Assembly (NCBI GenBank): GCA_964587155.1
Contig: CAZPKF010000009.1
Location: forward strand, 29,098-93,097
Reading direction: 5' to 3'
DNA length: 64,000 nucleotides
Source of the DNA: Hallerella sp964587155
GTDB taxonomy: Bacteria > Fibrobacterota > Fibrobacteria > Fibrobacterales > Fibrobacteraceae
Positions within the stretch are counted from its first letter, which is position 1. The number at the start of each line of letters is the position of its first letter. The notes under the pieces are model-generated. The model had not been told where the DNA came from. It saw only the letters and a program-made list of their open reading frames with translations, and searched no databases. A program made the position numbers and the translations under genes. Below are positions 43,980-52,045 of the stretch, in pieces.

Positions 43980-44627
43980 ATGGCACACATTTTGCTAAAA
44001 ACAGCGAAAGGCTTTTGTCGAATGGTGGGACCGCTTACCGGTCTTCTTTTCGCTGCGGCGTTTTGGGCCTGCTCCCCCGCAGAAGAGGAGTTGCCGCTCG
44101 ATTTTGAACCCGCTGAACGCCCGATGATGCTCTTTTCCGATACGACGCTTCTCGATTTTTACGAAAAGGATAAACTTTCGTGGAAGGTGAAAACGGCTTA
44201 TCTCGAACGTTGGGGCGGGACGGAAAAAATTTTCGCCAAACCCATTTTGGCAGACATTTTTGACTCTCTCGGGGAACGCTCCGCTTTTTTGCGGGCGGAT
44301 TCTGGAACGCTAGACACCCGCATGAATTACGTTTACGCTTACGGTCACGTTTACGCGTTGACGCCCAAAGGCGCGTCTGTCCGGGCGGACTCTTTGCTTT
44401 GGAATAAAAAAGATGACCGGGTGAAAACGGAAAGTTATGTTCGGGTGGTGAGCGAAAACGGAGACGTTTTGCAGGGAAAAGGATTTGAAAGCGATACGAG
44501 AATGGATGATTGGAGAATTCTTTCTGAAGTGACGGGAATTTTCCAAGATGCGGCGAAACGACTCAAGGAAGAAGATAAACGGCAAAATGAGGAATCCCTT
44601 GAGCACTCGGCGGGAGAATCCAAATGA
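43980..44627 (+). CDS. lptC: LPS export protein LptC-like lipoprotein
   Basis: About 215 residues. The signal ends in AAAFWAC, a plausible lipobox. A beta-rich LptC/OstA-like domain follows: FYEKDKLSWKVKTAYLERWGGTEKIFAKPILADIFD and RADSGTLDTRMNYVYAYGHVYALTPKGASVRADSLLWNKKDDRVKTE. It should bridge LptB/FG and periplasmic LptA. Two starts are possible: ATG 43980 (leaderless, after TATCTTTA) or ATG 44022 (SD GAAAGG, after a sigma-54-type promoter). The TGA overlaps the lptA ATG. The operon lptC-lptA-lptB-rpoN is a classic arrangement. Confidence 0.85.
   Translation: MAHILLKTAKGFCRMVGPLTGLLFAAAFWACSPAEEELPLDFEPAERPMMLFSDTTLLDFYEKDKLSWKVKTAYLERWGGTEKIFAKPILADIFDSLGERSAFLRADSGTLDTRMNYVYAYGHVYALTPKGASVRADSLLWNKKDDRVKTESYVRVVSENGDVLQGKGFESDTRMDDWRILSEVTGIFQDAAKRLKEEDKRQNEESLEHSAGESK
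43981..43996 (+). promoter_or_regulatory. Sigma-54 (-24/-12) promoter candidate
   Basis: TGGCACACATTTTGCT matches TGGCAC-N5-TTGCW with no mismatch in the conserved bases and with the required 10 bp between GG and GC. Predicted initiation is at about 44007, 15 nt before the in-frame ATG at 44022, which has a GAAAGG Shine-Dalgarno. The operon it would drive includes rpoN. Confidence 0.5.
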
Positions 44628-45802
44628 ACCGCTTCGCTTTTGCCCTTTTCGTTTTGCTTTTTTGGGAACTGGGGATTTCGCAAACATCCCCGTTGGTGAT
44701 GCGCCATGCGGATAATTTATCTGTAACGCAAAAATCCGGATTCTTGTTGCTGGAAGGTCGCGTGCGGTTTACGCATGATTCAGTTGAATTTCGGACGCAA
44801 AGGGCCACGTGGAATAAAAATCTTGATAGAGTGGATTGCGAAGGGAATTTTCTCTTTACCCATCCCGACGGATATATTCAGGCGCGGACGGGTTCTTACC
44901 AGAAAAAATCAGAAATCGCGACGGCAAAAGGAAATGTCGAAGCCAAAGATTCTGCGGGAACATACGCTTTTTTTGGAAATCATCTAGTTTACAACAAAAA
45001 GAACCGTTTTCTTTCGTTGACGTCAAAGCCTCTGTTGCATCAATATCAAAAGCAAAAAGATGGTAAAATGGATACGACTGCTGTCCGTGCCGAAATTATC
45101 ACTTATGATCAGAATGCGGAATTTGCCGAAGCGTTTCGCCACGTTGTCATAACACAGGGAACGATGATTGTTACGTGCGATACGGGATATTTGGACAAAA
45201 AGAACAGCTGGATTGCGCTCAAAGGGTCTCCGAAGTTCACGATGGATGGTTATGAGTTGACGGGAGATTCTATTTATTTAACGGTCGATGCGGACAAGCG
45301 AACCCTCAAAAGTGCGCTTGTCGTGATGAACGCCAAGGGTAAACAGCACGAAAAAGGAAAAAGGGGAAAGCCCGATCAGTTTACGGAAGCGGTAGGGGAT
45401 ACCTTGTTTGCAGAATTTGAAAGTGATAAAATCAAGAGCCTTTACGTGAATCTCAACGCGCATGGCCTGTTTTACGAAGCGGACTTTTTGAATTACAAAA
45501 ACAGCATGGAAGGTGGCCGGCTGGATCTGTCGTTTCAAAATGGGAAATTGAAAGGCGCATTGATTTCGGGAAATGCCCAGAGCACCTATTTTCATATTCC
45601 CGAAAAAAAACGGATGATTGAAGGCAAAAATGAGGCTGCCGGGGATACTATCCGCATTGCGTTTCTCGATGGGCAAGTGAAACATTTAAAGTTGGCTGGT
45701 AAAAAAACGCTTGCCAGTGGGCGGTATATCGATTTGACGAAAGAAAATATTGTGCCGTTGATAGCCGTAGATTCCATCGTTGGGAAAGAGGGAAAAAAAT
45801 GA
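44624..45802 (+). CDS. lptA: LptA/OstA-like LPS transport protein
   Basis: 392 residues with a Sec signal. Repeated OstA beta-jellyroll strands are visible: MRHADNLSVTQKSGFLLLEGRVRFTHDSVEFRTQRATWNK, GSYQKKSEIATAKGNVEAKDS, HLVYNKKNRFLSL, DTGYLDKKNSWIALKGSPKFTMDGYELTGDSIYLTVDAD. It is about twice as long as E. coli LptA and closer to the long OstA-like proteins of FCB bacteria. It carries LPS across the periplasm. It overlaps lptC and lptB by four bases on each side (ATGA), so translation is coupled. Confidence 0.88.
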   Translation: MNRFAFALFVLLFWELGISQTSPLVMRHADNLSVTQKSGFLLLEGRVRFTHDSVEFRTQRATWNKNLDRVDCEGNFLFTHPDGYIQARTGSYQKKSEIATAKGNVEAKDSAGTYAFFGNHLVYNKKNRFLSLTSKPLLHQYQKQKDGKMDTTAVRAEIITYDQNAEFAEAFRHVVITQGTMIVTCDTGYLDKKNSWIALKGSPKFTMDGYELTGDSIYLTVDADKRTLKSALVVMNAKGKQHEKGKRGKPDQFTEAVGDTLFAEFESDKIKSLYVNLNAHGLFYEADFLNYKNSMEGGRLDLSFQNGKLKGALISGNAQSTYFHIPEKKRMIEGKNEAAGDTIRIAFLDGQVKHLKLAGKKTLASGRYIDLTKENIVPLIAVDSIVGKEGKK

Positions 45803-46536
45803 AAAATTTGGTGAGAACGATTCGGACGGAAAAAATTTCCAAAATTTACAGCGGACGAAAAGTGGTGAGTGAAGTTTCCATCAGCGTTTCCCAAGGCGAA
45901 ATCGTTGGACTTCTCGGGCCAAATGGCGCGGGCAAAACGACTTCTTTTTACATGATCGTCGGCATGGTCCGCCCAGACTTCGGTCAGATTTTTTTGGATG
46001 ATGTTGAAATGACCGAAAAACCGATGTATCGGCGGGCCAGGTTGGGTGTGGGATATTTGCCGCAAGAGGCTTCCATCTTTCGCAAGATGAGCGTTCAAGA
46101 CAACATCATGGCCATTTTGGAAACGCAAGGGTTGAAACGTTCTGTGCGAAAAGAACGCTTGGAACAACTTTTGGAAGAATTTAAAATTACGCACATTCGA
46201 AAGACGAAGGCGATGAGTTGTTCTGGAGGAGAGCGGCGGCGCTTGGAAATTGCCCGCGCACTTGCTTCGAATCCGGATTTTTTACTGCTCGATGAACCTT
46301 TTGCTGGCATCGACCCGATCGCTGTTGCCGACATTCAATCCATCATTTCCAAGTTGCGGGAAAAGGGAATGGGCATACTCATCACGGACCATAACGTCCG
46401 CGAAACGCTTTCGATAACGGACAGGGCTTATATCATGTATAAAAGTCAGGTGCTGACAGAAGGGTCTTCGGATTATTTGGCGAACAACGAAGAAGCGAAA
46501 CGAATTTATTTAGGCGAATCGTTTCGTTTGGATTGA
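45799..46536 (+). CDS. lptB: LPS export ABC transporter ATPase
   Basis: 245 residues. Walker A GPNGAGKTT, Q-loop VGYLPQEASIF, ABC signature CSGGERRRLEIARAL and Walker B FLLLDEPFAGIDPIAV, with H-loop ITDHNVRE. The LptB-specific EASIFRKMSVQDNI stretch is conserved. It powers LPS extraction with LptF/LptG, which are not in this window. Its ATG overlaps the lptA stop; rpoN starts 12 nt downstream. Confidence 0.96.
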   Translation: MKNLVRTIRTEKISKIYSGRKVVSEVSISVSQGEIVGLLGPNGAGKTTSFYMIVGMVRPDFGQIFLDDVEMTEKPMYRRARLGVGYLPQEASIFRKMSVQDNIMAILETQGLKRSVRKERLEQLLEEFKITHIRKTKAMSCSGGERRRLEIARALASNPDFLLLDEPFAGIDPIAVADIQSIISKLREKGMGILITDHNVRETLSITDRAYIMYKSQVLTEGSSDYLANNEEAKRIYLGESFRLD

Positions 46537-46548
46537 GGAGATACGGAA

Positions 46549-48063
46549 ATGGATTTGGGAATTCAACTAAGACAGGGATTGAAATTAGAACAGAATCTGT
46601 CTCCGCAGATGTTACAGTCGATAAAAATGCTCCAGATGAATTCGCTAGAACTGGAAACGGCGATAAATCAGGAACTGGAATTGAATCCGCTTCTCGAAGC
46701 GGATGAATCAACCGATAGCCGGTTGGAGTCCATCGACACGCCTGTCCGCGAAAATGAAGGCCGTGATGGAGACGACAACAGTCATGAACTCATGGAACCG
46801 GGAAGTGAAAATTCCATTGACTGGGAACAATACTTAGAAGATGGTTTTCGCAATGCTGAAGCGCCATATAAAGATTTAGGCGGACGGGATCCCGATGAAG
46901 AATTGCGCCCGGAACCGACTCGTGATTTGAGTATGCAAGAAGTTTTGAAAAATCAGCTACGCGAATGGAAACGCCCGCCGCGCATTGTGAAAATCGTTGA
47001 ATACTTGATTGATTGCGTTGACGATGACGGTTTTTTGGCTTCAGCGGATAGGAATCTCATTCCCAACGAGAACGTGCAGGAATTGCAAAATCCGGATTTT
47101 GCCGAGGTAGAAGAAATTCTCCAGAAAAAGAAAAATTTGGAAGACGCATCGTATCCGGTTCAAGAAGCGTTTCATGTGTTGCAGTCTTTTTCGCCACCGG
47201 GAATTGGGGCGCGGGATTTGCGCGAATGTTTTTTGATTCAAGCCTATCGGATTCCGGATTTTTCGCCGATTGCCATTCGGATTTTGGAAAACTATTACAA
47301 CGAATTGAAAGATTTGCGTTATGCTGCAATAGCCAAAGCGATGAACATTTCTACTGAAGACGTTCAAAAATCGGTTCGGGAACTTTCTTGCCTTTCTCCA
47401 CATCCGGGAACGCAGATAAACAATGTCCCCACGCAAGTTGTTGTTCCCGACATGGAAGTGATTGAAACGGAACCTGGGAATTTTAAAGTGGTGATGCGGC
47501 GGGAGCATATTCCGCGACTACATATAAATGAAACGTATCGAAAATTACTGCACAGCCAAACGGCCAGCAAAAAAGACAAGGATTATGTTCGAGAAAAATT
47601 GAATGCGGCAAATGCTTTTATCAAGAGCATTGATAATCGGCATAGTACAATTGAACTGGTGATGAATGCGATTCTTGCAAAGCAGCGAGATTTTTTTACC
47701 AAAGGACCGGAAAACTTGAAGCCGATGATCTTGCAGGATATTGCCGATGAAATCCATCGGGATCCGAGTACGGTCAACCGGGCGACAAACGGAAAATACG
47801 TTGAAACGCCTTTTGGCATTTACGAACTCAAACAGTTTTTCAGTTCTGGAGTGGTCCAAGGAGATGGTTCTTCCATTGGATCGGCGAAAATTTTGGATGC
47901 GATAAAAAATCTTGTTGCAGAAGAAAAGAAGTCTTCGCCTCTTTCAGATCAAGCGATTGCAGAGGCTTTAGAAAAGCAGGGAATGAAAGTGGCGCGCCGA
48001 ACTGTCGCCAAATATCGCGAAGAACTCAAAATTTTGCCGGCGCGGCTGCGAAAAAATGTTTAA
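46549..48063 (+). CDS. rpoN: RNA polymerase sigma-54 factor
   Basis: 504 residues. Region I (MDLGIQLRQGLKLEQNLSPQMLQSIKMLQMNSLELETAINQELELNPLLE) is the canonical activator-interaction region, region II is acidic, and the core-binding domain (LREWKRPPRIVKIVEYLIDCVDDDGFL) and HTH follow. The RpoN box is ARRTVAKYRE, and the end is LPARLRK. It recognises -24/-12 promoters and needs AAA+ activators. The last gene of lptC-lptA-lptB-rpoN. Its 3' end overlaps the convergent flavoprotein gene by 4 bp. Confidence 0.96.
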   Translation: MDLGIQLRQGLKLEQNLSPQMLQSIKMLQMNSLELETAINQELELNPLLEADESTDSRLESIDTPVRENEGRDGDDNSHELMEPGSENSIDWEQYLEDGFRNAEAPYKDLGGRDPDEELRPEPTRDLSMQEVLKNQLREWKRPPRIVKIVEYLIDCVDDDGFLASADRNLIPNENVQELQNPDFAEVEEILQKKKNLEDASYPVQEAFHVLQSFSPPGIGARDLRECFLIQAYRIPDFSPIAIRILENYYNELKDLRYAAIAKAMNISTEDVQKSVRELSCLSPHPGTQINNVPTQVVVPDMEVIETEPGNFKVVMRREHIPRLHINETYRKLLHSQTASKKDKDYVREKLNAANAFIKSIDNRHSTIELVMNAILAKQRDFFTKGPENLKPMILQDIADEIHRDPSTVNRATNGKYVETPFGIYELKQFFSSGVVQGDGSSIGSAKILDAIKNLVAEEKKSSPLSDQAIAEALEKQGMKVARRTVAKYREELKILPARLRKNV

Positions 48064-49265
48064 CCGTTGAACTTCCAAAAGCGGTATAAATATTTTGCCG
48101 TTTGGATGGGCGTTTTCAAAAAGGCGCGCTTTTGGTAACCGCTGAGGGCAAAGCCCTGTAAAACTTTATACAGCCCAATTTGACTTTCGCGGTCCATGTT
48201 CAACAAGAATTTCCGGAATTTCAAATAGAAATCGTGCATTTTCCCGAAGTTGTCTTCACAGCGTTTTTCGTAAACGCTAAGAAATTCTTTACTCAAATTG
48301 TTCGCTTTGAAGCCCTCGTCGATGCGCTCCGCGCATAGGCGGCCTGCACGCATGGCCACCGCGATGCCGCCACCGGTAAGAGGGTTCGTGTGATGGGCGG
48401 CGTCGCCGACGAGTGCGAAACGGTCTGCTGTATAATGTTTCAAATTTCCAGAAACGGGAATCAGCCCACCGACGACGTGGTTGATTTTTGCATCGGGGAA
48501 AAGTTTTTTCAGCCATCCTAAGGTGACTTTATAAATATCTGTGTCCGGTTTTGGTGGAATCAGGAATCCCGCACCGAAATTGGTGACGTTGGACTTTTGT
48601 TTTGGGAAACTCCAGATGTAACCGTCATTGATGAAATCGTGACCTTGCCAAAAGGTCAAATAATCCGGTTTGGTCAATAAGCCTTGGACTTCAATGTCGA
48701 CGCCGCAACATGTGCTTGCCGGTTTTTGGGCGGAATCCATTCCGAGGAGCCTTCCCATTTTACTTTCGACACCATCGGCGGCAACGACCATTTTGGCCCG
48801 GATGTCTTGGATGTTTTCTTCTGATACAGAACCGTTTCCGTCGCCTTTACCAAAAGCGATTCGAACTGTCCGATAATCTTCATTGATGTCGCCGATGGAA
48901 ATGGCCCTTGCACAGGTGACGACTTCTACGCCGTCTAGCTCTGCCAAATGCGCAAGCCATGGATCGAATTTTTCCCGGTTCAACATGATTCCGGTATTCG
49001 CTTTGGGCGCCTCGATATTGACTCCATCTGGTCCGTAAATGAAAAGGCCGTTGATGATGGATTCGACGCAGCTTTCGTCGATTGGGCCGTATGTCTGCAA
49101 ATCGGCGAGATTCGTACTCGCTTCTCCGCAACGGACAGGATATCCGATGCGTTCGCGTTTTTCAATCAAAAGAACTTTATACCCCAAGCGGGCGAGGTTT
49201 CTCGATGCGACGGAACCTCCCGGACCTGCACCGATGACAATGACATCGTATTCGTTATTCGGCAC
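48060..49265 (-). CDS. Geranylgeranyl-reductase-family flavoprotein
   Basis: 401-residue FAD oxidoreductase. VIVIGAGPGGSVASRNLARLGYKVLLIEK is the dinucleotide fold; RIGYPVRCGEA, VVAADGVESKMGRLLG and FALVGDAAHHTNPLTGGGIAVAMRAG are the GGR/p-hydroxybenzoate-hydroxylase-like FAD motifs. GGR enzymes hydrogenate polyprenyl chains (archaeal lipids, chlorophyll phytyl) with ferredoxin or NADPH. The start is a GTG (49263-49265) inside the last codons of the upstream 2[4Fe-4S] ferredoxin, an 11-nt overlap, which argues that the ferredoxin is its electron donor. The substrate here is unknown; a quinone or isoprenoid side chain is plausible. Confidence 0.88.
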   Translation of the reverse strand: MPNNEYDVIVIGAGPGGSVASRNLARLGYKVLLIEKRERIGYPVRCGEASTNLADLQTYGPIDESCVESIINGLFIYGPDGVNIEAPKANTGIMLNREKFDPWLAHLAELDGVEVVTCARAISIGDINEDYRTVRIAFGKGDGNGSVSEENIQDIRAKMVVAADGVESKMGRLLGMDSAQKPASTCCGVDIEVQGLLTKPDYLTFWQGHDFINDGYIWSFPKQKSNVTNFGAGFLIPPKPDTDIYKVTLGWLKKLFPDAKINHVVGGLIPVSGNLKHYTADRFALVGDAAHHTNPLTGGGIAVAMRAGRLCAERIDEGFKANNLSKEFLSVYEKRCEDNFGKMHDFYLKFRKFLLNMDRESQIGLYKVLQGFALSGYQKRAFLKTPIQTAKYLYRFWKFNG

Positions 49266-49449
49266 AATCCACCTCTTCTATTTTCAAAGCACCGACGGGG
49301 CATGCGCGGACACAAAGACCGCATCGCTTGCAAAGATTTTGATCGATTTGCAAATTCAATCCGATCATGTCCAATGCCATGAAAGGACAAATTCCGACAC
49401 AGCCGGCACATTCCAAACATTTTTCGCGACGATGTACCAATTTTTTCAT
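49255..49449 (-). CDS. 2[4Fe-4S] ferredoxin (copy A)
   Basis: 64 residues with two complete cluster motifs, CLECAGCVGICP and CKRCGLCVRACP, typical of clostridial-type 8Fe-8S ferredoxins that carry low-potential electrons. TATATTTC lies 5 nt before the ATG on the minus strand, so the mRNA is probably leaderless. It overlaps the start of the flavoprotein gene and should reduce it. This is the copy attached to the intact flavoprotein gene. Confidence 0.9.
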   Translation of the reverse strand: MKKLVHRREKCLECAGCVGICPFMALDMIGLNLQIDQNLCKRCGLCVRACPVGALKIEEVDCAE

Positions 49450-49454
49450 AGGGA

Positions 49455-49468
49455 GAAATATAGATTTA
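49455..49468. promoter_or_regulatory. Overlapping divergent promoter elements (copy A)
   Basis: The minus-strand TATATTTC (49455-49462) for the ferredoxin and plus-strand TAGATTTA (49461-49468) for the RNase lipoprotein fragment share two bases. Only one direction can be open at a time. The same arrangement recurs at 49977-49990 in copy B. Confidence 0.5.
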
Positions 49469-49472
49469 TTGC

Positions 49473-49904
49473 ATGGTGAAAGAAATTTGGGAACGTCTTT
49501 TCATTTGTTTTTATTTTGCTTTGGCGGCCTGTTCTTCGCCAACGGTTTCTGCAGATACATCAGAAGAAACGCCTTTGGGTGGATTCGACGCAGCTTTCGT
49601 CGATTGGGCCGTATGTCTGCAAATCGGCGAGATTCGTACTCGCTTCTCCGCAACGGACAGGATATCCGATGCGTTCGCGTTTTTCAATCAAAAGAACTTT
49701 ATACCCCAAGCGGGCGAGGTTTCTCGATGCGACGGAACCTCCCGGACCTGCACCGATGACAATGACATCGTATTCGTTATTCGGCACAATCCACCTCTTC
49801 TATTTTCAAAGCACCGACGGGGCATGCGCGGACACAAAGACCGCATCGCTTGCAAAGATTTTGATCGATTTGCAAATTCAATCCGATCATGTCCAATGCC
49901 ATGA
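49473..49904 (+). pseudogene. 5' fragment of the RNase lipoprotein gene fused to antisense sequence
   Basis: The first 37 codons (signal peptide, lipobox ALAAC) are identical to the RNase gene at 49995. At 49583 the duplication junction switches into the antisense of the flavoprotein gene, and the frame happens to stay open to 49904. There is no RNase domain. If translated it would make a nonsense lipoprotein. Confidence 0.75.
49560..49787 (-). pseudogene. Truncated duplicate of the flavoprotein gene
   Basis: The first 69 codons match the intact gene at 49265 exactly, including the FAD-binding GAGPGG motif, then the junction adds a few foreign codons and a stop. It is too short to fold as an oxidoreductase. 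Confidence 0.8.
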
Positions 49905-49971
49905 AAGGACAAATTCCGACACAGCCGGCACATTCCAAACATTTTTCGCGACGATGTACCAATTTTTTCAT
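49777..49971 (-). CDS. 2[4Fe-4S] ferredoxin (copy B)
   Basis: Identical in sequence to the ferredoxin at 49255-49449, with the same eight cysteines, the same TATATTTC element 5 nt before the ATG and the same 11-nt overlap, here with a truncated flavoprotein remnant. It is intact and could be expressed, doubling ferredoxin dosage. Confidence 0.85.
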   Translation of the reverse strand: MKKLVHRREKCLECAGCVGICPFMALDMIGLNLQIDQNLCKRCGLCVRACPVGALKIEEVDCAE

Positions 49972-49994
49972 AGGGAGAAATATAGATTTATTGC

Positions 49995-50510
49995 ATGGTG
50001 AAAGAAATTTGGGAACGTCTTTTCATTTGTTTTTATTTTGCTTTGGCGGCCTGTTCTTCGCCAACGGTTTCTGCAGATACATCAGAAGAAACGCCTTTGG
50101 GTGGGGAAACTCTAGATAAAAATTTTTCAAATAAAATTTTGACGGAGAAATTCCTTTTTTCGATAGATTCGCTGGGGACTTATACCAGTCGGGATTCTGT
50201 CGCCGGGTATCTTTGCCGATATGGAAAGCTGCCTGGAAATTATAAAACAAAATCCGAAACTCGCAAATTGTTTGAAGATTTGGGAAATTCTTTTTCAAAG
50301 TGGAACTTCAATCCGTGGGAAACGCTGGGAGTGATGGTAGGTGGAGACGTTTTTTCAAATCGGGAAAATCTGTTGCCAGAAAAGAGTTATCGAGAATGTG
50401 ACGTTGATTATTCGGGAAAAAATCGCGGCACAAAACGGTTGGTTTATGCGGACTCGTGCGTCATTTATTACACGGGCGATCATTATTCCCATTTTACACA
50501 AATTCGTTAA
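49995..50510 (+). CDS. Barnase-like guanyl-specific ribonuclease lipoprotein
   Basis: 171 residues. A lipoprotein signal ends ALAAC with C20. The C-terminal 110 residues are a ribonuclease of the barnase/N1 family: VAGYLCRYGKLPGNYKTKSETRKL, VGGDVFSNREN, LPEKSYRECDVDY and HYSHFTQIR. Catalytic residues fall at exactly barnase spacing: E134 (E73), R144 (R83), R148 (R87), H163 (H102). Extra cysteines could form disulfides. It should act outside the cytoplasm on extracellular RNA, for phosphate/nucleotide scavenging or against competitors. No barstar-like inhibitor gene is near. The ATG is 4 nt after TAGATTTA (copy B of the promoter). Confidence 0.9.
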   Translation: MVKEIWERLFICFYFALAACSSPTVSADTSEETPLGGETLDKNFSNKILTEKFLFSIDSLGTYTSRDSVAGYLCRYGKLPGNYKTKSETRKLFEDLGNSFSKWNFNPWETLGVMVGGDVFSNRENLLPEKSYRECDVDYSGKNRGTKRLVYADSCVIYYTGDHYSHFTQIR

Positions 50511-50626
50511 CGTTTTTGCTCCGGGAAACGCCTCTTGTTGAAGGGGAAATTTTTCTTTTTTCACAAGTTAAAATGTTGCGTTGTTTAGTTGACGGATGGG
50601 ATTTGTTTTTCTAACATCAGCCTCCG

Positions 50627-52012
50627 ATGAAAAATTTGGAACGTGATCAGATTGATTTTGGCAAGATGAACATTCCGCAATTGTTCTTCAAGCTGTTTAT
50701 TCCCACCCTTCTCGGCATGATTTTTATGAGCATCCTCAACATTGCCGATGGCATTTTTGTGGGGAAGGGCGTTTCGAGTGATGCACTGGCCGCTGTGAAT
50801 ATTGCTGCTCCGGTATTCTTATTTTCTTCGGCGGTTTCCTTGATGTTCGCCAGTGGCGTGAGCATTGTGGCTGCAGTCCATCTTTCGCAAGGGAATGTGA
50901 AAGCGGCGAACATCAATATGACGCAATCCGTTATCGCCCCTTTGTTTCTGATGGTGATTCTGAGTTTTCTCATTTTCTGTTTTCCCAAACAGTTGAACTT
51001 TATTTTTGGCGGGTCCGAAATATTACTGCCCTATGTGAAAGATTATTTGCGCGGAATTTTTCTGATGCCGATTTTCAGCGTTTTCCTGATGGTTGGTACA
51101 TTTGTTGTTCGATTGGACGGTTCTCCGAAAATGGCGATGCTCTTTCAGATTGTTCCGGCTCTTTGCAATATTTTCTTGGACTGGCTTTTTATTTTTCCTC
51201 TGCAGCAGGGAATTTTTGGCGCAGCCGTGGCGACGGTCATTTCGGAAGTCATCGGAACGGTGATGGTTTTAACATATCTTTTTAAATATTCCAAGACGCT
51301 TCATTTTTACAGATTGAAATGGACGCGGACGAGTTTGTATTTGGGATTTCGCAATGTCCGTTATATGATGAAATTGGGGTTCCCTACATTTATTGGAGAA
51401 ATTGCCATTTCCGCGTCCATCATCGTGGGAAATTATATGTTCATCCGTTATTTACACGAAGATGGCGTAGCGGCATACAGTGTCGCTTGTTATCTGACTC
51501 CGCTGATTTTTATGTTCGGGAATTCCATTGCACAAAGTCAGTTGCCTATTTTGAGTTTCAATCATGGTGCAGGGAATGGGGAACGCATAAAAAAAACGAT
51601 TCACGTTTCGGTTCTTTTTGGCGCAGTTCTTGGGCTCATTCTCTTTTTTGGTTGTATTTTCATTTGCAATCCGCTGATGACGCTGTTTCTTGACGAAGGC
51701 TCTAATGCGCATCGGATTGCTTTGGATGGGTTCCCCTATTTTGCAACGGGATTCTTGTTCATCACGTTGAATTTGGCAGGCATTGGCATTTACCAAGGAT
51801 TGGAAAACGCGAAAACGGCGATGGTGTTTATGTTTTTGCGCGGTTTGGTTTTTGTTATTCCTGTTTTTATCCTGTTGCCGAAAGTACTTGGGGAAAAGGG
51901 CTTGTGGCTTTCGATTCCCGCCGCGGAAGCGGCGACTTGCGTGTGCATTCTCCTGTGGACCTTTTTTACTACCAGAAAGAAAAAATCCGCATCAAGCGGA
52001 TTGAATTCTTGA
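50627..52012 (+). CDS. MATE-family efflux transporter (1)
   Basis: 461 residues with about 12 membrane segments in two six-helix halves, in the DinF/NorM-like branch: FFKLFIPTLLGMIFMSILNIADGIFVGKGVSSDALAAVNIAAPVF at the start and KLGFPTFIGEIAISASIIVGNYMFIRYL at the second half. It should export cationic compounds with Na+ or H+. No adjacent regulator. A hairpin terminator follows. One of three MATE genes in the window. Confidence 0.9.
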   Translation: MKNLERDQIDFGKMNIPQLFFKLFIPTLLGMIFMSILNIADGIFVGKGVSSDALAAVNIAAPVFLFSSAVSLMFASGVSIVAAVHLSQGNVKAANINMTQSVIAPLFLMVILSFLIFCFPKQLNFIFGGSEILLPYVKDYLRGIFLMPIFSVFLMVGTFVVRLDGSPKMAMLFQIVPALCNIFLDWLFIFPLQQGIFGAAVATVISEVIGTVMVLTYLFKYSKTLHFYRLKWTRTSLYLGFRNVRYMMKLGFPTFIGEIAISASIIVGNYMFIRYLHEDGVAAYSVACYLTPLIFMFGNSIAQSQLPILSFNHGAGNGERIKKTIHVSVLFGAVLGLILFFGCIFICNPLMTLFLDEGSNAHRIALDGFPYFATGFLFITLNLAGIGIYQGLENAKTAMVFMFLRGLVFVIPVFILLPKVLGEKGLWLSIPAAEAATCVCILLWTFFTTRKKKSASSGLNS

Positions 52013-52020
52013 AATGATCG

Positions 52021-52043
52021 GCGGTCTTGGATGGACCGCTTTT
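52021..52043 (+). terminator. Terminator of the MATE gene
   Basis: GCGGTC (52021-52026), a seven-base loop, GACCGC (52034-52039) and four T residues. Confidence 0.7.
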
Positions 52044-52045
52044 GA

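Larger units (their letters stand above)
49058..50101. repeat. Perfect 522-bp tandem direct duplication
   Basis: Unit A is 49058-49579, unit B 49580-50101. I see no difference between them. The match runs three bases further (TGG at 50102-50104), so the junction has a TGG microhomology at both unit starts. Each unit holds the first 69 codons of the flavoprotein gene, the whole ferredoxin gene, the divergent promoters and the first 37 codons of the RNase lipoprotein. The outer full-length genes remain intact. Confidence 0.95.

Noticed and set aside
49473..49904. 143-residue lipoprotein gene
   Set aside because: Only the first 37 codons are genuine; the rest is antisense of the duplicated flavoprotein gene, open by chance.
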